Source: Tyto alba (lineage: Eukaryota; Chordata; Aves; Strigiformes; Tytonidae). From it: 64,000 nt of DNA. The stretch's first letter is position 1, and each line of letters starts with the position of its first letter. The DNA lies in assembly GCF_018691265.1 (NCBI RefSeq), contig NW_024881327.1, positions 28,406,464 through 28,470,463 on the forward strand. Reading direction: 5' to 3'. The position numbers and the translations under genes are program-made. Below, piece after piece: positions 1 through 12,400 of the stretch. The notes under the pieces are model-generated. The model searched no databases, was not told the origin of the DNA, and saw only the letters and a program-made list of their open reading frames with translations.

Positions 1-1706
1 TCTTCTAAAGGTCCCAAATATCATTTATTGGCTCACAAGTGAGTATGGTGCTGACAACATTTCCTTTTTTCTTAATGTTACGCTGCCTTTGAAGATCCTG
101 CTGATTAAGTGGGGAGGTACTCACACTTGGTTCTCCTCACACTGCCCAGACTGATTAAGATGGTGCTGTCCATTCTGTGAAATTGAATCCCACCAGTGCA
201 GAACTGAACTGAAATCACTTCTCCTGAATGGTCTTTAATAACTCATCTGACAAGAGAGCAGGGGGGAATGTGCTGTTGACAAAATTATTTTTAAAATATC
301 ACAAGATTGTTACAACTATTTGCAGTTATTGGGCAGCTGATATGAATGTGCAGACATATAGATAGGAAAAGGTACTGCTGGATGACAAGATGCTTCTCTT
401 AAGGATTGGATTTCTGGAGACCATTCAAAGCTGCACTATGGGATTGGCAGAAGAAAACCAGCAAATGAACTGCTGCTATATCTTGGTCTCAAAAACCCAC
501 CAAAAAAAAAGGAAAAGTGAGATAAATTTTAAAGAATATGCATGAAATTAACCGAGTACGGAGTTTATAGAGTTAGAGAAAAAAAAGGGTATGTTCTGGT
601 AATAATTTAAGTGACAACATAATCTCAGAGTAACCACTAGCAGCTGCTCTACGACTGCTAAAAATAACAAAAAGGTTCGGTGCTACTCACGTTTTTTCAG
701 AATTATGTTCTTTGAACATTTGATTCAGAGAATTAGAAAGTCAGTCCTCTAGCCCAGTCCAGCTGTGCATATTCCCACCATTCTCCTTTACTGAAAAAGA
801 AAAAAAAAGTATTTTGTCCTTTGGCCATTTTATGAATGGGCTAGTAGGAATACACCCAGCAGGGTGGACCAAGGTGCTAACTCCCTCTGTCTTTGTCAGC
901 AAGACTAATGGGTGGTAGCCAATTATGCAGATAGTGATTTCAGCCAGAAGTATTCAACATTAGGCAAGGCATCCTGACTGTGTTGGAATCTTATTTAAAT
1001 CTCCCATACAGACCCTGGGGGACGTTTCCTTCTTGTACTGAATAGAGAAAAAGAAAAATCAGATGTAACAACATATTTCAGCATACTAATGAATGCATCT
1101 AGTAGAGTTTCAGCTCCAACACTGAGGTTAGGATTTTCCATTTTGTGCTGAGCAACACATTTCTGGATCCTGGCCCTTTACGAATTGTAAGTGTTTACAT
1201 CTGGCAGACGAGGACCAAAAAGCATGTGTGATTTTTTTTAATGGACTGATTTATATGCAAGTAATTGTGATGAGCTGTAGAACAGTGTATTGTTTCTGTG
1301 CTTACCAGTAGGAGGAGGACATATACAATGTATTTGGGCAGTTTAACAGACAATTTACAAAACTATCAGGAACAGAAAATTAAAGGGGGGGTGGGGGGTG
1401 AGGAAATCACAGCATAACCACTCTCCTGGCAATCACTTAACATTTTCACTAAATTTTTTCAGAGATTCCACACACTTTCATCTCTGATTATCAACAATTA
1501 TGGTTTACTGTTTAACAAAGCTATATACACACAAAATAACTGTAGAATGTCTGAAATGTTGTTCTAAATGTTGAGGAAATAAATCTTTACTTACCACACT
1601 GTAAATAGAAAGAAGTGACTAATATAGCATCAGCACAAGAGAGGAATCAAATTTATAACATTTTCAGTCACTTCTAAGGATATTTGAAAATATCTTACAT
1701 TCTGAT
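1..1706. other. Unique AT-rich sequence, no gene seen
   Basis: No open frame of convincing length, no RNA gene and no recognisable transposon was found here on either strand. The sequence has the composition of ordinary avian non-coding DNA, with short A-runs (for example near 503, 581 and 800) and one G-run (near 1385-1400). The last five bases (CTGAT, 1702-1706) are the left copy of the target duplication made by the LTR that follows. Confidence 0.6.
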
Positions 1707-1836
1707 TGTCCTGGGTTGAGTGAGTGGTGGAGTTTTTTGGTGGCAGGGGAGGGGGCTATCGGGGCGGCCCCCTGTGAGAAGCTTCTCGAAGCTCCCCCAG
1801 CTCCAAGGCAGCTCCACTTCTGTTTGGGAAATTGAG

Positions 1837-1871
1837 CCAATCAGCTGCACCTCTGCGATAACGTATTTAAG
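1837..1871 (+). promoter_or_regulatory. LTR promoter core (CCAAT box and TATA-like box)
   Basis: CCAAT lies at 1837-1841 and TATTTAAG at 1864-1871 in the first part of the solo LTR, the usual layout of a retroviral U3 promoter. The same TATTTAAG box is readable in the related minus-strand copies near 9275-9290, 13774-13784 and 54620-54635. Transcription would start about 25-30 bases downstream. That the promoter is active is an inference. Confidence 0.55.
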
Positions 1872-1938
1872 AAGGGACGGGACGAGGTGACAGGCAGTCG
1901 GACTTGTGAGGAGGAGTTGCTGTAGCTGCATGAACACC

Positions 1939-1947
1939 AAGGTCAGT
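1939..1947 (+). promoter_or_regulatory. Splice-donor-like site inside LTR
   Basis: The sequence AAG|GTCAGT fits the vertebrate 5' splice-site consensus at most positions and lies about 75 bases downstream of the TATA-like box, where a short leader exon would end. The identical nine bases occur on the minus strand in the related LTRs at 9206-9214, 54552-54560 and 59743-59751. In the copy at 12844-13930 the site is altered. Confidence 0.4.
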
Positions 1948-2587
1948 GGAGGAACGGAGGAAGAAAGGAGGGGGGAGGTGTGCTGGAGCAGAGACCCCCC
2001 TGTATCCTGTGGTGAGACGGCAGGGCGGTCCCCCCGCCACCCATGAAGATCTACGGTGGAGCAGACATTGATTTATGGCCTGTTGCTCCTGCTCAGTTGA
2101 TCAAGGTTCTGTGCCCGAAGGAGGCTGGGGTCTCATGGGAAAAGGTAGCCCCACTGCTGTAATTCAGTGCTGGGAGGATTGCAGCATGTGGGGGAGTCCC
2201 ACGCCAGAGCAGCTCGGGAAGGGCTGCAGCCGTGGGAGGGAATCCAGTCGGAGGAAGTTAGTGACCCATGACGGAGCAGTGTGGGGAACGCTGCGGCCCA
2301 TGGGAGGAACTCATGTCGGAGAAAGTTTGTGGAGGACTGTCTCCTGTGAGAGAGGGACCACGATGGAGCAGGAGGAACAAGTTCCGGACACTCCCCTCAC
2401 CGAAGATGAAGGAAGTGGCAGCGCTGGCTGCACCCCCCATTCCCTGCCCCTGCGCCACTGGGGGAGGAGGTAGAGATATCGGGACCGGAACTGAGCCCAG
2501 GAAGAAGGGAGGGGTGGGGGGAAGGTGTTCTCAAGCTGTGGCAATGCTTCTCACTGTCCTACTCTGTTATGTGTTGTTAGTGTCTGT

Positions 2588-2593
2588 AATAAA
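2588..2593 (+). terminator. LTR poly(A) signal AATAAA
   Basis: A canonical AATAAA lies about 190 bases before the 3' end of the solo LTR, just upstream of a T-rich stretch. This matches the R/U5 polyadenylation signal of an LTR in the plus orientation. Confidence 0.55.
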
Positions 2594-2783
2594 TGTATGG
2601 TTTTTTCCTTCCCCTAATGAGTCTGCCTTTTGCTCGTGATCATAAAGGGGGATTTTTCCCCATCCCAGTCCTATCTCGAACCCTGAGCCTGGCTCTCTGT
2701 CCCTTCTCATTGCCAGAGGGGAAGGGAGAGAGAGCTGCTGCCTTGTGGTTGGCTGCCAATCAGGCCTAAACCACAACACTGAT

Positions 2784-5700
2784 CACTGTAAGTACCTGTG
2801 TTTGTCAGAATGAAACAAGTTGAAGATCCATTCAGGATATTTTCTGAATTTGAAGAAATCAAGCTACTTCACATCATTCTCTTCTAACCTCTATAAAATC
2901 ATTGATTGAAAATCACATTCCTCCATCACAGTAAAAATAAAAAACAAATGCTTCACAGAAGTAGACACTTCTGAGTTTTAAAATGTAAATTGTTCAGGAT
3001 AATTGTTGTGATTATTGGAGTGAATAAGTAAACCCTTAACTGTTAGAGAAAGATTGTATTTTATCCATTCTTTTGCACTGACAGTAGCTGACCTTGAATC
3101 TGCTCCACATCACAGTCTGTGATCACAGCACTGTGATGGGTCACCTCCACACAGCTCAACATCCTCATTAAGCATCCTCCACCTGCAGCTATCACAACAC
3201 ATACCTATGTCAGTACCTAGCACATGTGGAAATTCTGTCCCAATGTAATTCCTTTGCAAGAGAAGATAACCGAGATACCTTGTTCAGTTAAGTCTAATTG
3301 ACAATCAATTATATTCTAATTGGAGACTTTAGATTTGCAGCTCTTGCTTCAGTTTACCTGATCTTGTAAAGGATCCATTAGCGAGACTGCAGAAGAGCAA
3401 AAGAAGAGTAAAAATATAATTACCAGTCCACTATAGAGCTGGTGTACAAGAAGAAAAGACTGAGAGACAGATATGTACATAAACTGAAAAAGATGGCAGA
3501 GGTGTCAGCAGAGTATGAAATGAATAGAAAAACTAATCTGGTAAAGCTATTCTCTGGACTCCCTAGCATATAATTTACTTTTAATTTTAAGAAATAGCAT
3601 TAGGTAAATCCATTGTCTTCAAATAGAATATATTTTACAAAGTCATTAGTCTCATGCAGAATGACACTTTCTTTTCCTCATCTCCAATACTGCTGTAAAA
3701 TACTGAGGTTCAGCATTTTTTATTTTTTCTTCATAAGAACAATCTAATTCTTACTTCCATTCAAAATGTTCCAGCCCACTCCTTTTCACTCTTGTGACTG
3801 AAACTAACAGCACATAATACAGAGTCAATATTTTAAGAATGCAATGTGATTTTAACCGTCAGTATAAAAACTGACAAGAAGAGGTCCCTGTAGACAGCCA
3901 GACACTATTGGTTAGTTCAAAATAATCAATTACACTGTATTGTTTCTCTTATATTTTCACAGGAAGTTCTCTTTCACTTCAGAATAATTCTTCATTATTT
4001 TTCCTTCATTTTAGAGAGAATACGACCTATCTTAACGCCATTACTACAGACCATAGGTCATGATGTTGCAAAGGTTTATCTTATAAACATATCTATAGAG
4101 CAAATCTGAAACAGAACAAGTTTAATATTAGCCAAGAATAATGAACATGCCATGAATCTATACAGAAATTATATTTTTATTTTTATTGTAATTCATTTCA
4201 AGGCTCAAAATAAATGTTTGCCATTAATTTTGTCTTGCCACATTTTACAAATACTTTGCTACTCTAAAGTTAACAATGAGGTTGTTCTCTGAAAGATGCA
4301 CAGATTTTGTATGAGCCCAGAAAGTCCATTCCGTAATAGATGCTCATCAATTGGCCAGTGATTCATACAGAAGATACACAGTATTCTAGATAAACAGAAT
4401 TTACAGACTAGACATATGTGCATTCCATATCCTAAGAAATTAGTATCGCCAGCATTCATGCAACTAACTTATTTACTCATTTTATTGAAATTGTAGATAT
4501 CATTCTGCTATTCATAACACACACTCTATTCTACTGCAGTTTTGTCTCCTTATTGCAATTAGTAGATGATTACATAAAAAAAAATAATGGCCACAAAATT
4601 TATGATTAACTCAAGGACACTTTTATTTATATGAATAATAACTTATGTAAATTGGATAAATGAGAGACTATGCTGTCAAGGTTTTTCATATTACCTACTT
4701 CTCTGTTTACATGGCAGATGGTTCAGATTTACTATTAAGAGTATTAGTGGGAAGCTAGAAAGAAAGAAAGAAAATTTAAATAGCTGTGAATCCCCAGAGG
4801 GGGGAAATAGCATTTTTCAAGAAGGTGCTTTCTGAGAATTTTTAAACTGAACTAAAAAATTATAATATGAGGATGGATTTTATTTTCATTTACAATGAGG
4901 ATGACTTTTGCCCAATTCCAAATACATCTAAGGGATCTTTATTTAAAGTACTAAGTAAAGCAGCATTTGGTGAAACCAGATTTATTACCTTTGCACTTAA
5001 TTAAAACTATCTATTCTCACTCTAACACGATTGTTTTTTTCAGTCCACTGATTAAATTCAAGACAATCAGGAAAATCACATTAAAACCAGTATCTCTTGC
5101 AAGCATACTCAAAACCACTGTGATTTAGGTATGCTCCCAAGCATACTCAAATTAGCCAGAATTAGTAATCCTGACTAACATAAGGTACTGGAAGATGCCC
5201 TTTCCCAACTGGCATCCTATGTGATCATCCCTTCCCCTACCATTTGTGGATGAACAATATATCTATACCTTGGCATCTTTGAAACTCTGAGGTTTGAGGC
5301 AGTGCAAGAATGACCCAGTCACCCTGTTTTAAGAATTACCATGCTAACAGGGATGTATTTGGTTTGCTAGGTATTCTGCATCATCCTAACACTAAACTAC
5401 TGTTAGGTAAAAGAAAAGGAAATAGTGTATCAATTACTGGTAACACTTGTTTTTTAGGTTTAGAGGAAGGTATTTGAAAATTTAAAAACAAAACAAAACC
5501 AACACTGATACCTACCTATGCTTCAGATCTATTTATTCTATTATTCTTTGTGGTTGTCTGTGTTTCTGGCAGTCCAAAGGCACTGAAACACATACACCAC
5601 TTGAAAACTGGTAACTGGTCTTTAGGCAAAACCCTGATCTTCGGCATTGTATTGCATTAAAAGTGATTGTGATTTGAGTATATGTGCATCTTTACATTCC

Positions 5701-8127
5701 CAACCTCTTCTTACTACCCTGTTCAGTGTCATCCTTTTCCTTGGTGATTTTCTATAGTTCATAAACTTGATCTGTTTTCAGGGTATAGATTTGTAAACAT
5801 TGTCCAAGAGGACTTCTTCATCTGTAACTAATTTTACAAATGCTGAAGTCCTTTGGGCATTTTAAAGCAGAACATAATGCCCTTCTAGGAAGTAACCAGA
5901 ATGTGTTAATAACTGCCTCAGCTCTTAACTAAAAATGAACAATTTCTCCTTTTTATTAAATAATGTACTACTGAAGGAAATGGGCTAAGATTCTAACTAT
6001 GGTACTTCTTTGTATGATAAAAATCAGCAGGTTTTCCCCATTGTTTTTTTTTTTTTTCTTCTATGGAATTCAGCACTTTGTGGAGAAAGCATTATTCTGC
6101 CATGGTTGGTCCACTCTAAAAATGTTTGGGCAGGATGTTAATATTACAGTATATTCATCCATATTATGTCTGCCAAAAATATATGCTTATTTTCTGTTTA
6201 CGTAACTCATCTTTTATGCATATAACCCAATTCCCTACAAGAGACAGGTTGAGGCAGTGAAAATTAGAATACAGAATATATGGAATCATGCTCAGAACAA
6301 TAGTAAATAGGACATGAACAGCACCAGGTTTGGATACATACCAGCAAATGTTGTTCTCTGAGGCCTGCTATGTACCAGTAGACCTTCAGGCTGTAAGCTG
6401 GAGATTTTATCCATACAGTTCATGCAAGGAACTTCAAAGTTAGCAAGACTGAGTGGCACCAGTATGCAGTAATAGCAATATAATACTGTCAGTTACTAAT
6501 ACAAGGGCAATGTAAGATCCAGCAGTAACACTGGCTTTCTTACAGCCTTTGGAACATTTCAAGAAATTTGCTATCTTGTGTTCTGGCAGTTCTGCTATGG
6601 TGGATGAGAGTAATAGAGGCACTGACATGACTAACATGGAGCATCATGGGATTAAAGATAGGATCTTATTGGTTGTAAAGCCACAAGCCTAAAATTCAAT
6701 CACCTAAATAAATAGTCACCTGGCATTAGTCATTCATATTGATATTTGAGGTTACTGTCAAAACCTTATTAAAAAATACTGTAGCACAAAAACAAAAAAA
6801 AAGAAACTTTAGGAAGTTTAATTATCTAACTGAAAAAAAATAAGAATCTTACATGTGAAGATATGCATTTATTTTACACCTTTATTTTTAATGACATAAC
6901 AATTTTTCAGGCAGGTTTCCACCAGATCTCTAATGTGGCCCTAAACTTAAAATGCCAGATGCTTTTTCAGTGTTTAAAATAATTTCCCATAATATAAAAT
7001 TGAAACAGACTAATTAAGTTATAACAGGAAATATTATTTTATTTTTATGTAATTTAAGAAAAAAAATATGTTGAGAATTATCTCTGAAATGGACAGAATG
7101 AGTATCTTGTATCATAACTAGCAAAATCGCTGCATAAGTCAGTGAGGGCATAATCATCAAAAACCTTTCTGTAAAAGAAACAGTGATTAAAAAAAAAAAA
7201 AGCATTTCCATGAAAATAGTGTCAATAGACTTATTTTTGAAACAGAATGTCTTCTGTAGGCAATTAGTACAGATAAAATAAACTGCAAATTAGAATAATC
7301 CATTGTATTTTTTCCCCTATGTTCTTCTAATTTCATTTTAATATCTATTTATTACAAATGGATATTTAACTTCCTCACCTATATTTAAAAAATATTTTTT
7401 AAAAGTGGGTAGATACATTGCTACTATGGAAACAAAAGGAAATCTGGAAGTCTGGGGAACAAGCCTAGTGATTAGAAATATGTCATTACCAAAAGCCAAC
7501 TGACTAATTTCATAATGGTAGGCCAAAATCTTCCATGCAGGGTCTCAACCTTCAGCATGAAAAGATGCAAATAGTGAGATAACACACCTAGTGAGATAAT
7601 ACCCCTCACTCATTATGAATCCCAACAATACAGTGGTTAATATATGCATGAACCATTCTTAGAGAAATACTACTCACATTTAGGAAACTGAATCAATTTT
7701 ATCTGTCTTGTATGTGACTAAGAATACCTAAGAGCTTTTGACAGTTACTGCAGGACTCCATATTTTTGTAAGATACATTAGTAAACTAGTAGATGGGCAT
7801 CAGCAAAATGAAATTCATCTTGCCCTTGCATATTAATAGCTATTGTTATTTTCCAAAGTAATTTTTTACCACTTGTTCCTGTCTTAAAAAAGAAAAAGGG
7901 GAGTTGAGTAAGGAGTGCTCTGTGAGTAACGAGACATCATTTACATGCCTAAAAAGAGCATCAGCAATTGAAATCTTTCCCTGATCATTCAGGAGCCACA
8001 GGGGCTCTGTCTCAAGCCTTGTCATGCCTCTAGTAAACAAGTTCTCATTTTTGTTTCAGTTATCCTTGGGAAGAAAACAAAACTTGAATAAAATAACAGA
8101 AAATCTAATCCAGACCTTTATAAAATG
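2784..8127. other. Unique AT-rich sequence, no gene seen
   Basis: No coding region, RNA gene or transposon could be supported in this 5.3-kb stretch. All open frames are short (about 60-70 codons) and lack recognisable domains. It holds simple runs such as (GAAA)n at 4757-4774 and T14 at 6044-6057. Confidence 0.55.
4757..4774. repeat. (GAAA)n microsatellite
   Basis: Four tandem AGAA units followed by A's. A short simple repeat with no further context. Confidence 0.8.
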
Positions 8128-8960
8128 TTGGTGTTAGGGATAAGGTTAAGATTAGACCTAGGATTAGGAGAGACAGAAAGGTTAGAGCTGCAGTTGAAGT
8201 GGGGCTGGAAAGGGGATGCCAAAGAGAAGGGTGACCTGTAAAGCCTTTTCTTCCCTGACAATTTTGTCATCTGGGCAAGAGTTCTGGATCTTAGCTTAGG
8301 ACTCAGCAGAGGGCCTAGTTTTAGGGTTAGGGTTCAGAAAGACACAAGACCTAGGGCTGCATTGAGAAAGGGCTGCCAAATTAAATGGTGGACTGGATAG
8401 AGTTTTCTCCCCTGACAACTTTGTCACCTGGACCAAGGCTAGGGCTCTTGGCTAAGTCTAAGACCAGGACCTAGGGTTAGGATTAGGGATAAAGTTAGGA
8501 GAGAGCCAAAGCCTAGAGTTGTAGCAGGAGCGGGGTTGCAAAGGGAAGGAGTGAGCTGCAAACTGTTTTCTGCCTTGAGAACTTTTTCATGTGGATGGAT
8601 GGCACAATGTCTCAGGTTAAAGCTCAGCCGAAGTCTCAGGATTTGGGTGAGGGTTAGGGCTGAGAGAAGCTAAGACTGGAGTTTAAACTTCATTAGAGTT
8701 TGAAAGGCACTGCCAAAAGGAAGGGTTATCTGAAAGAAGATTTGTCGCCTGAGAAGAATCTCATCGTTGTTGGTGGGCCACAGATAATGCTCACTTGATA
8801 TTTACTGTTAGCTTCACGATAAGGAATTAGAGAGAGATAAAGCCCAGAAGAGGGGCTGGAAAGTAAATAAAACCCAGAAAAATTAAGTGGTAGAGTGGTG
8901 GGCTGGAAGTTTTCTTCTGAAAAACATTTTTATTAATATTAAGTAATTTTAACTAATTTT
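8128..8960. repeat. Degenerate tandem array with telomere-like motifs
   Basis: About five diverged copies of a unit of roughly 157-175 bp lie head to tail. One anchor is the phrase CCTGACAA followed by TTTGTCA and CTGG. It recurs at 8254, 8411, 8573 (as CCTTGAGA), 8748 (as CCTGAGAA) and about 8917, giving spacings of 157, 162, 175 and 169. A second anchor, GGTTAGGGTT or a variant, recurs near 8135, 8325, 8478 and 8650, each followed by an AGAGA..AAGCCTAGAG-like stretch and then by GGGGCTGG/GGGGTTGC and a TGCCAAA..AAGGG stretch. The later copies are the most decayed. The array stops about 20 bases short of the internal breakpoint of a truncated LTR. I do not recognise the family. It could be an old local satellite or minisatellite, or a fossil of a subtelomeric repeat. 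Confidence 0.72.
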
Positions 8961-8979
8961 TCTCATTGTGTTTTTTTGT

Positions 8980-9441
8980 CACGCTGAATTACAGCAGCAG
9001 GGCTACCTTTCCCACGAGACCCTGGCCTTCTTTGGGCACAGTACCTTGATCATCCAAGCAGGAGCAACAGGCCGTAAATCAATGTCTGCTCCACCGTAGA
9101 TCTCCATGGGTGGCAGGGGGGGGGCCGCCCTGCCGTCTCACCACAGGATACAGGGGGGTCTCTGCTCCGGCACACCTCCCCCCTCCTTTCTTCCTCCGTT
9201 CCTCCACTGACCTTGGTGTTCATGCAGCTGCAGCAACTCCTCCTCACAAGTCCAACTGCCTGTCACCACGTCCCTTCTTAAATACGTTATCGCAGAGGCG
9301 CAGCCGATTGGCTCAATTTCCCAAACAGAAGTGGAGCTGACTTAGAGCTGGGGGAGCTTCGAGAAGCTTCTCACAGGGGGCCGCCCCGATAGCCCCCTCC
9401 CCTGCCACCAAAAAACTCCACCACTCACTCAACCCAGGACA
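8980..9441 (-). mobile_element. Truncated ERVL-like LTR (copy 2)
   Basis: Read on the minus strand this begins TGTCCTGGGTTGAGTGAG and follows the solo LTR of 1707-2778 closely for about 460 bases, through the CCAAT and TATA-like boxes and the donor-like site (9206-9214), up to a CTGCTGTAATTCAG stretch. Homology then stops, so the 3' half with the poly(A) signal is missing. No target duplication can be tested because one end is gone. It lies in inverted orientation to copy 1, about 6.2 kb away. The open frames on it are shared with copy 1 and are not genes. Confidence 0.85.
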
Positions 9442-12400
9442 TTTTTCTTTATGTTTGTTCTAGGAAATGAACTTGTTGTCAGGAATGTTTCCAGATCATT
9501 TGGACTGAAGCATATTTGTATGCAAAACTCTGTTCTACTAGTTATGCTCATCTGGTTTAGCATATGATATAACACCAAGTAAAACAGCATGAATTTGGTA
9601 CACAAAAAATGCATAAATAACAAAGACATATCAAACTAGACATCATTTGTAGGAGTTATGGTCAAATAGTTTCACAAAGCTTAGAAAAATTGCCATCTAA
9701 GAAAAATCAAACAACAGCAGAACAGAAAAAAGACTGATCGCTGAATGCACGACACAATGAATTATTCTCTCAGTTATTTCAGTAACTAGCACAAGTAAAG
9801 CAGTGCTCAGAAAACAACTCAGAGCTAAATCAGGAGATAACCACAAATGTTGTATGGTGGCGGGTAAGCAGCTACAAGAGCTTACACGCATTCAGCAAGT
9901 TTGCAAAGCAAGCTGCTGCTGAGGGAATTAATGCTTTTATACTGAGCTGTATTTTGACTAAAACATTCTCACTGCTTACAGAGGCAGACAACACTCTTTG
10001 AGTTGGGTGGTCTAGTGTAGGTGAGTTCAGCATTACAACCATTATAGCAATGAAGTTGAAGGCAGCTTGCATGATTTGAACCAGCTGCTATCCAGTCTGC
10101 CAGGTTCTGGCTTCTTATAGAGTCTTTGGGAAGAAGTAGTTATGATATCTATGTTAGACGCTTGGCAGTGGATTAACTGCATATGTACAGACTGGCAGTA
10201 CTCCACATGTGCATAAGGTCGAGTTCAGGAAGATAGGCAATGGCTACCTCTGTGTGATCTTCAATAGATTTGCTAGGTAGTGCTTTATGATTTCAGAGCA
10301 GTGTCCATCCCATGTGCAGTGTGCATGTCTGAGGATTTGGTCAAAAACCTGAAGAATGCCAGCATATGGATTAGAGGCAATCCAAGAGGCTTTCCATGAT
10401 GTGAAGACTGGGTTCCCCTGCAGTATGAAACAATCCTCCTAACATGAACCAAATGACTTTTTGAACAAAAAAAACAGGTAGATCCTTTCTCCTGGAAAAT
10501 ACTACTACACATACATCATCTGTTTTTCCTTCACGCTTAGCTTTGCTGCTTTCATCCCATCAGGCAAGATATCCTTTTGTATAAATTTCTCAGTAGTAAA
10601 CAGCTGACAACAGACATACTATCTTACCTTGAATTTTCAGTAACAGCTGTTTCTGAAAATGCCATTTAGTTTGTGACAAGGTTTTTAGTACATTTCTTGG
10701 CATTTCTGCCTTTAGAAATTTATGAAAAATTACATGTGCTTTCCTGAAAAAAGAACTTACATCAGGCTAGTTCTGATTTAAGTCACCTGAAAACCTAGAA
10801 ATGAAAAAAAAGCACAAGTCATTGTGTTGGGGAGTTTAAGATTTTTGTTTCTGCTTTGTGAGCTGCAGACAATTCTGAGTGTTGCTACAAATCAAGTGTA
10901 TGATTAATTTAAGATTAAGGCACAATAGGCTCCCTGAACTATACCCAGATACCAAGAGTTATTCCGAGCCACACTGACAACAACCACAGCTTGATGTTCA
11001 ATTTAGTCATCATGACTACTAGGTCACCTATGTAGGTGGTGGTTGAGTGGTTCAGACAAGACATCATCTTGGACTGCCAGAAACTGCCTGTTCATTGATG
11101 ATACCCAGACATGGGTTCAGAACCAAGAGATTTCAAGGAGACCCTCAGAGAAAGCAGACTTTACAGTAGCAAATCAAAAGTACTTCATGTAAAATTGTAA
11201 ATGCATGACACAATGAAGTAGTAAAGAATGTGTTACAAGTAAGGCATACAGAATTTATGTGCGAAACAAATATGTATTTTGTTTGTACCTGAAGATAAGT
11301 AATTGCAAGATAATTCTAACACTGGAAATCACTAACAGATGGACAGCCCACTAGGGAAGAAATCCAACAATCTCTGTTACCTCTTCCAGAAGGAAACAGT
11401 TAAGATTTCAGAGCATCTGCAAATAGGAACCTCCAAATGCACACCAGTTCAGAAAAAGAAAAGGATCCCACCTCACAGAACTACTCATTTATTACCTTAC
11501 TGGTAGATATAAACCTGTAATTCAGAAAGGGAAAATAAACAGGTTTATTGTGTTACCTGCATACAGACTTACTTCCCCAGCTGTCCTCCTTGGAAGTCCC
11601 AGTTCATCTTTCTCTTTTGGTGTTTCTCACTTTTGTGTCTTCATGTTTTTATGTTGACTAGTAGTTTCTTTCTATTTCCTTAGCTTAAACAATTTCAAGA
11701 TAAAACCCAGGCAGTTACAATTTTCTTATTTTCCTAAAAGCCTTTATCACTTTCAGCTCTTTCTATTTAGTTTTACACTATCTTAAACATTGAAGCCAAA
11801 GCCTAAGGTTACAAACCAATCCACACTACACAGACAACGAAGAGAGCACCTACTGCTACTGTGGGTATTTAACATTGGCACCTTAGGCGAACTCTCTTTT
11901 AGACACTGAACACTATTTTACTTCAGCGTTAAGGAGCTTAGGGCCTGACTCCTGTAATAAATTATAACTAATTATGCTAATACATAGGGCATGAAATTAG
12001 CTTCTCATCTCATGCCTGTGACATCTATTAATCTATATGTTGGTTTATTACTCGCATTCTGATGTTTATGAAGACAAGTCAGCTTTTCCCTACAGTAGTA
12101 GTGAACAGCTGTTCCTTAGTTCCCAAAGTCAAATCTTTCAAACTCCTTTATCAAAGGAGACTTTGGTGCCCCTCCACAGCTCTAGTGGGATCAGCAGATA
12201 TCCCAGCCTAGACAAGTTGTTTACAGAATCAATGTTCAAACAGCCTAAAATCAGAGACGATAGGTACTGTATGGATTAAATAACTCTTCCTCAATACTTA
12301 CTGAAAAACCCACTATCAATTTCCAGTGAGACATTCATTATTGCACTTATATGAACCTTTATTTTTTCAGTGTTACTCTTTTCATGAGTATATATATCCG

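Larger units (their letters stand above)
1707..2778 (+). mobile_element. Solo LTR, ERVL-like endogenous retrovirus (copy 1)
   Basis: A 1072-bp element that begins TGTCCTGGGTT and ends ACCACAACA, an imperfect terminal inverted repeat with the TG...CA ends of retroviral LTRs. It is flanked on both sides by CTGAT (1702-1706 and 2779-2783), a perfect 5-bp target site duplication. Five bases is the size usual for ERVL-class elements. In order it holds a CCAAT box (1837-1841), a TATA-like TATTTAAG (1864-1871), a splice-donor-like site (1939-1947), a GC-rich body with repeated GGAG/CATGGGAGG-type units, and an AATAAA poly(A) signal (2588-2593). No primer-binding site, gag, pol or env follows, so it is a solo LTR left by recombination between two LTRs. 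The open frames inside (up to 132 codons) are chance by-products of GC-rich repeated sequence. The family assignment rests on structure and the target-duplication size, not on a database match. Confidence 0.88.

Noticed and set aside
2075..2639. 132- and 123-codon overlapping open frames
   Set aside because: Both lie inside solo LTR copy 1 in different frames over the same bases, which is a sign of compositional bias and not coding.
8325..8345. True interstitial telomere repeat
   Set aside because: Only one pair of adjacent TTAGGG copies exists, embedded in a longer tandem unit, so it is reported as part of that array instead.
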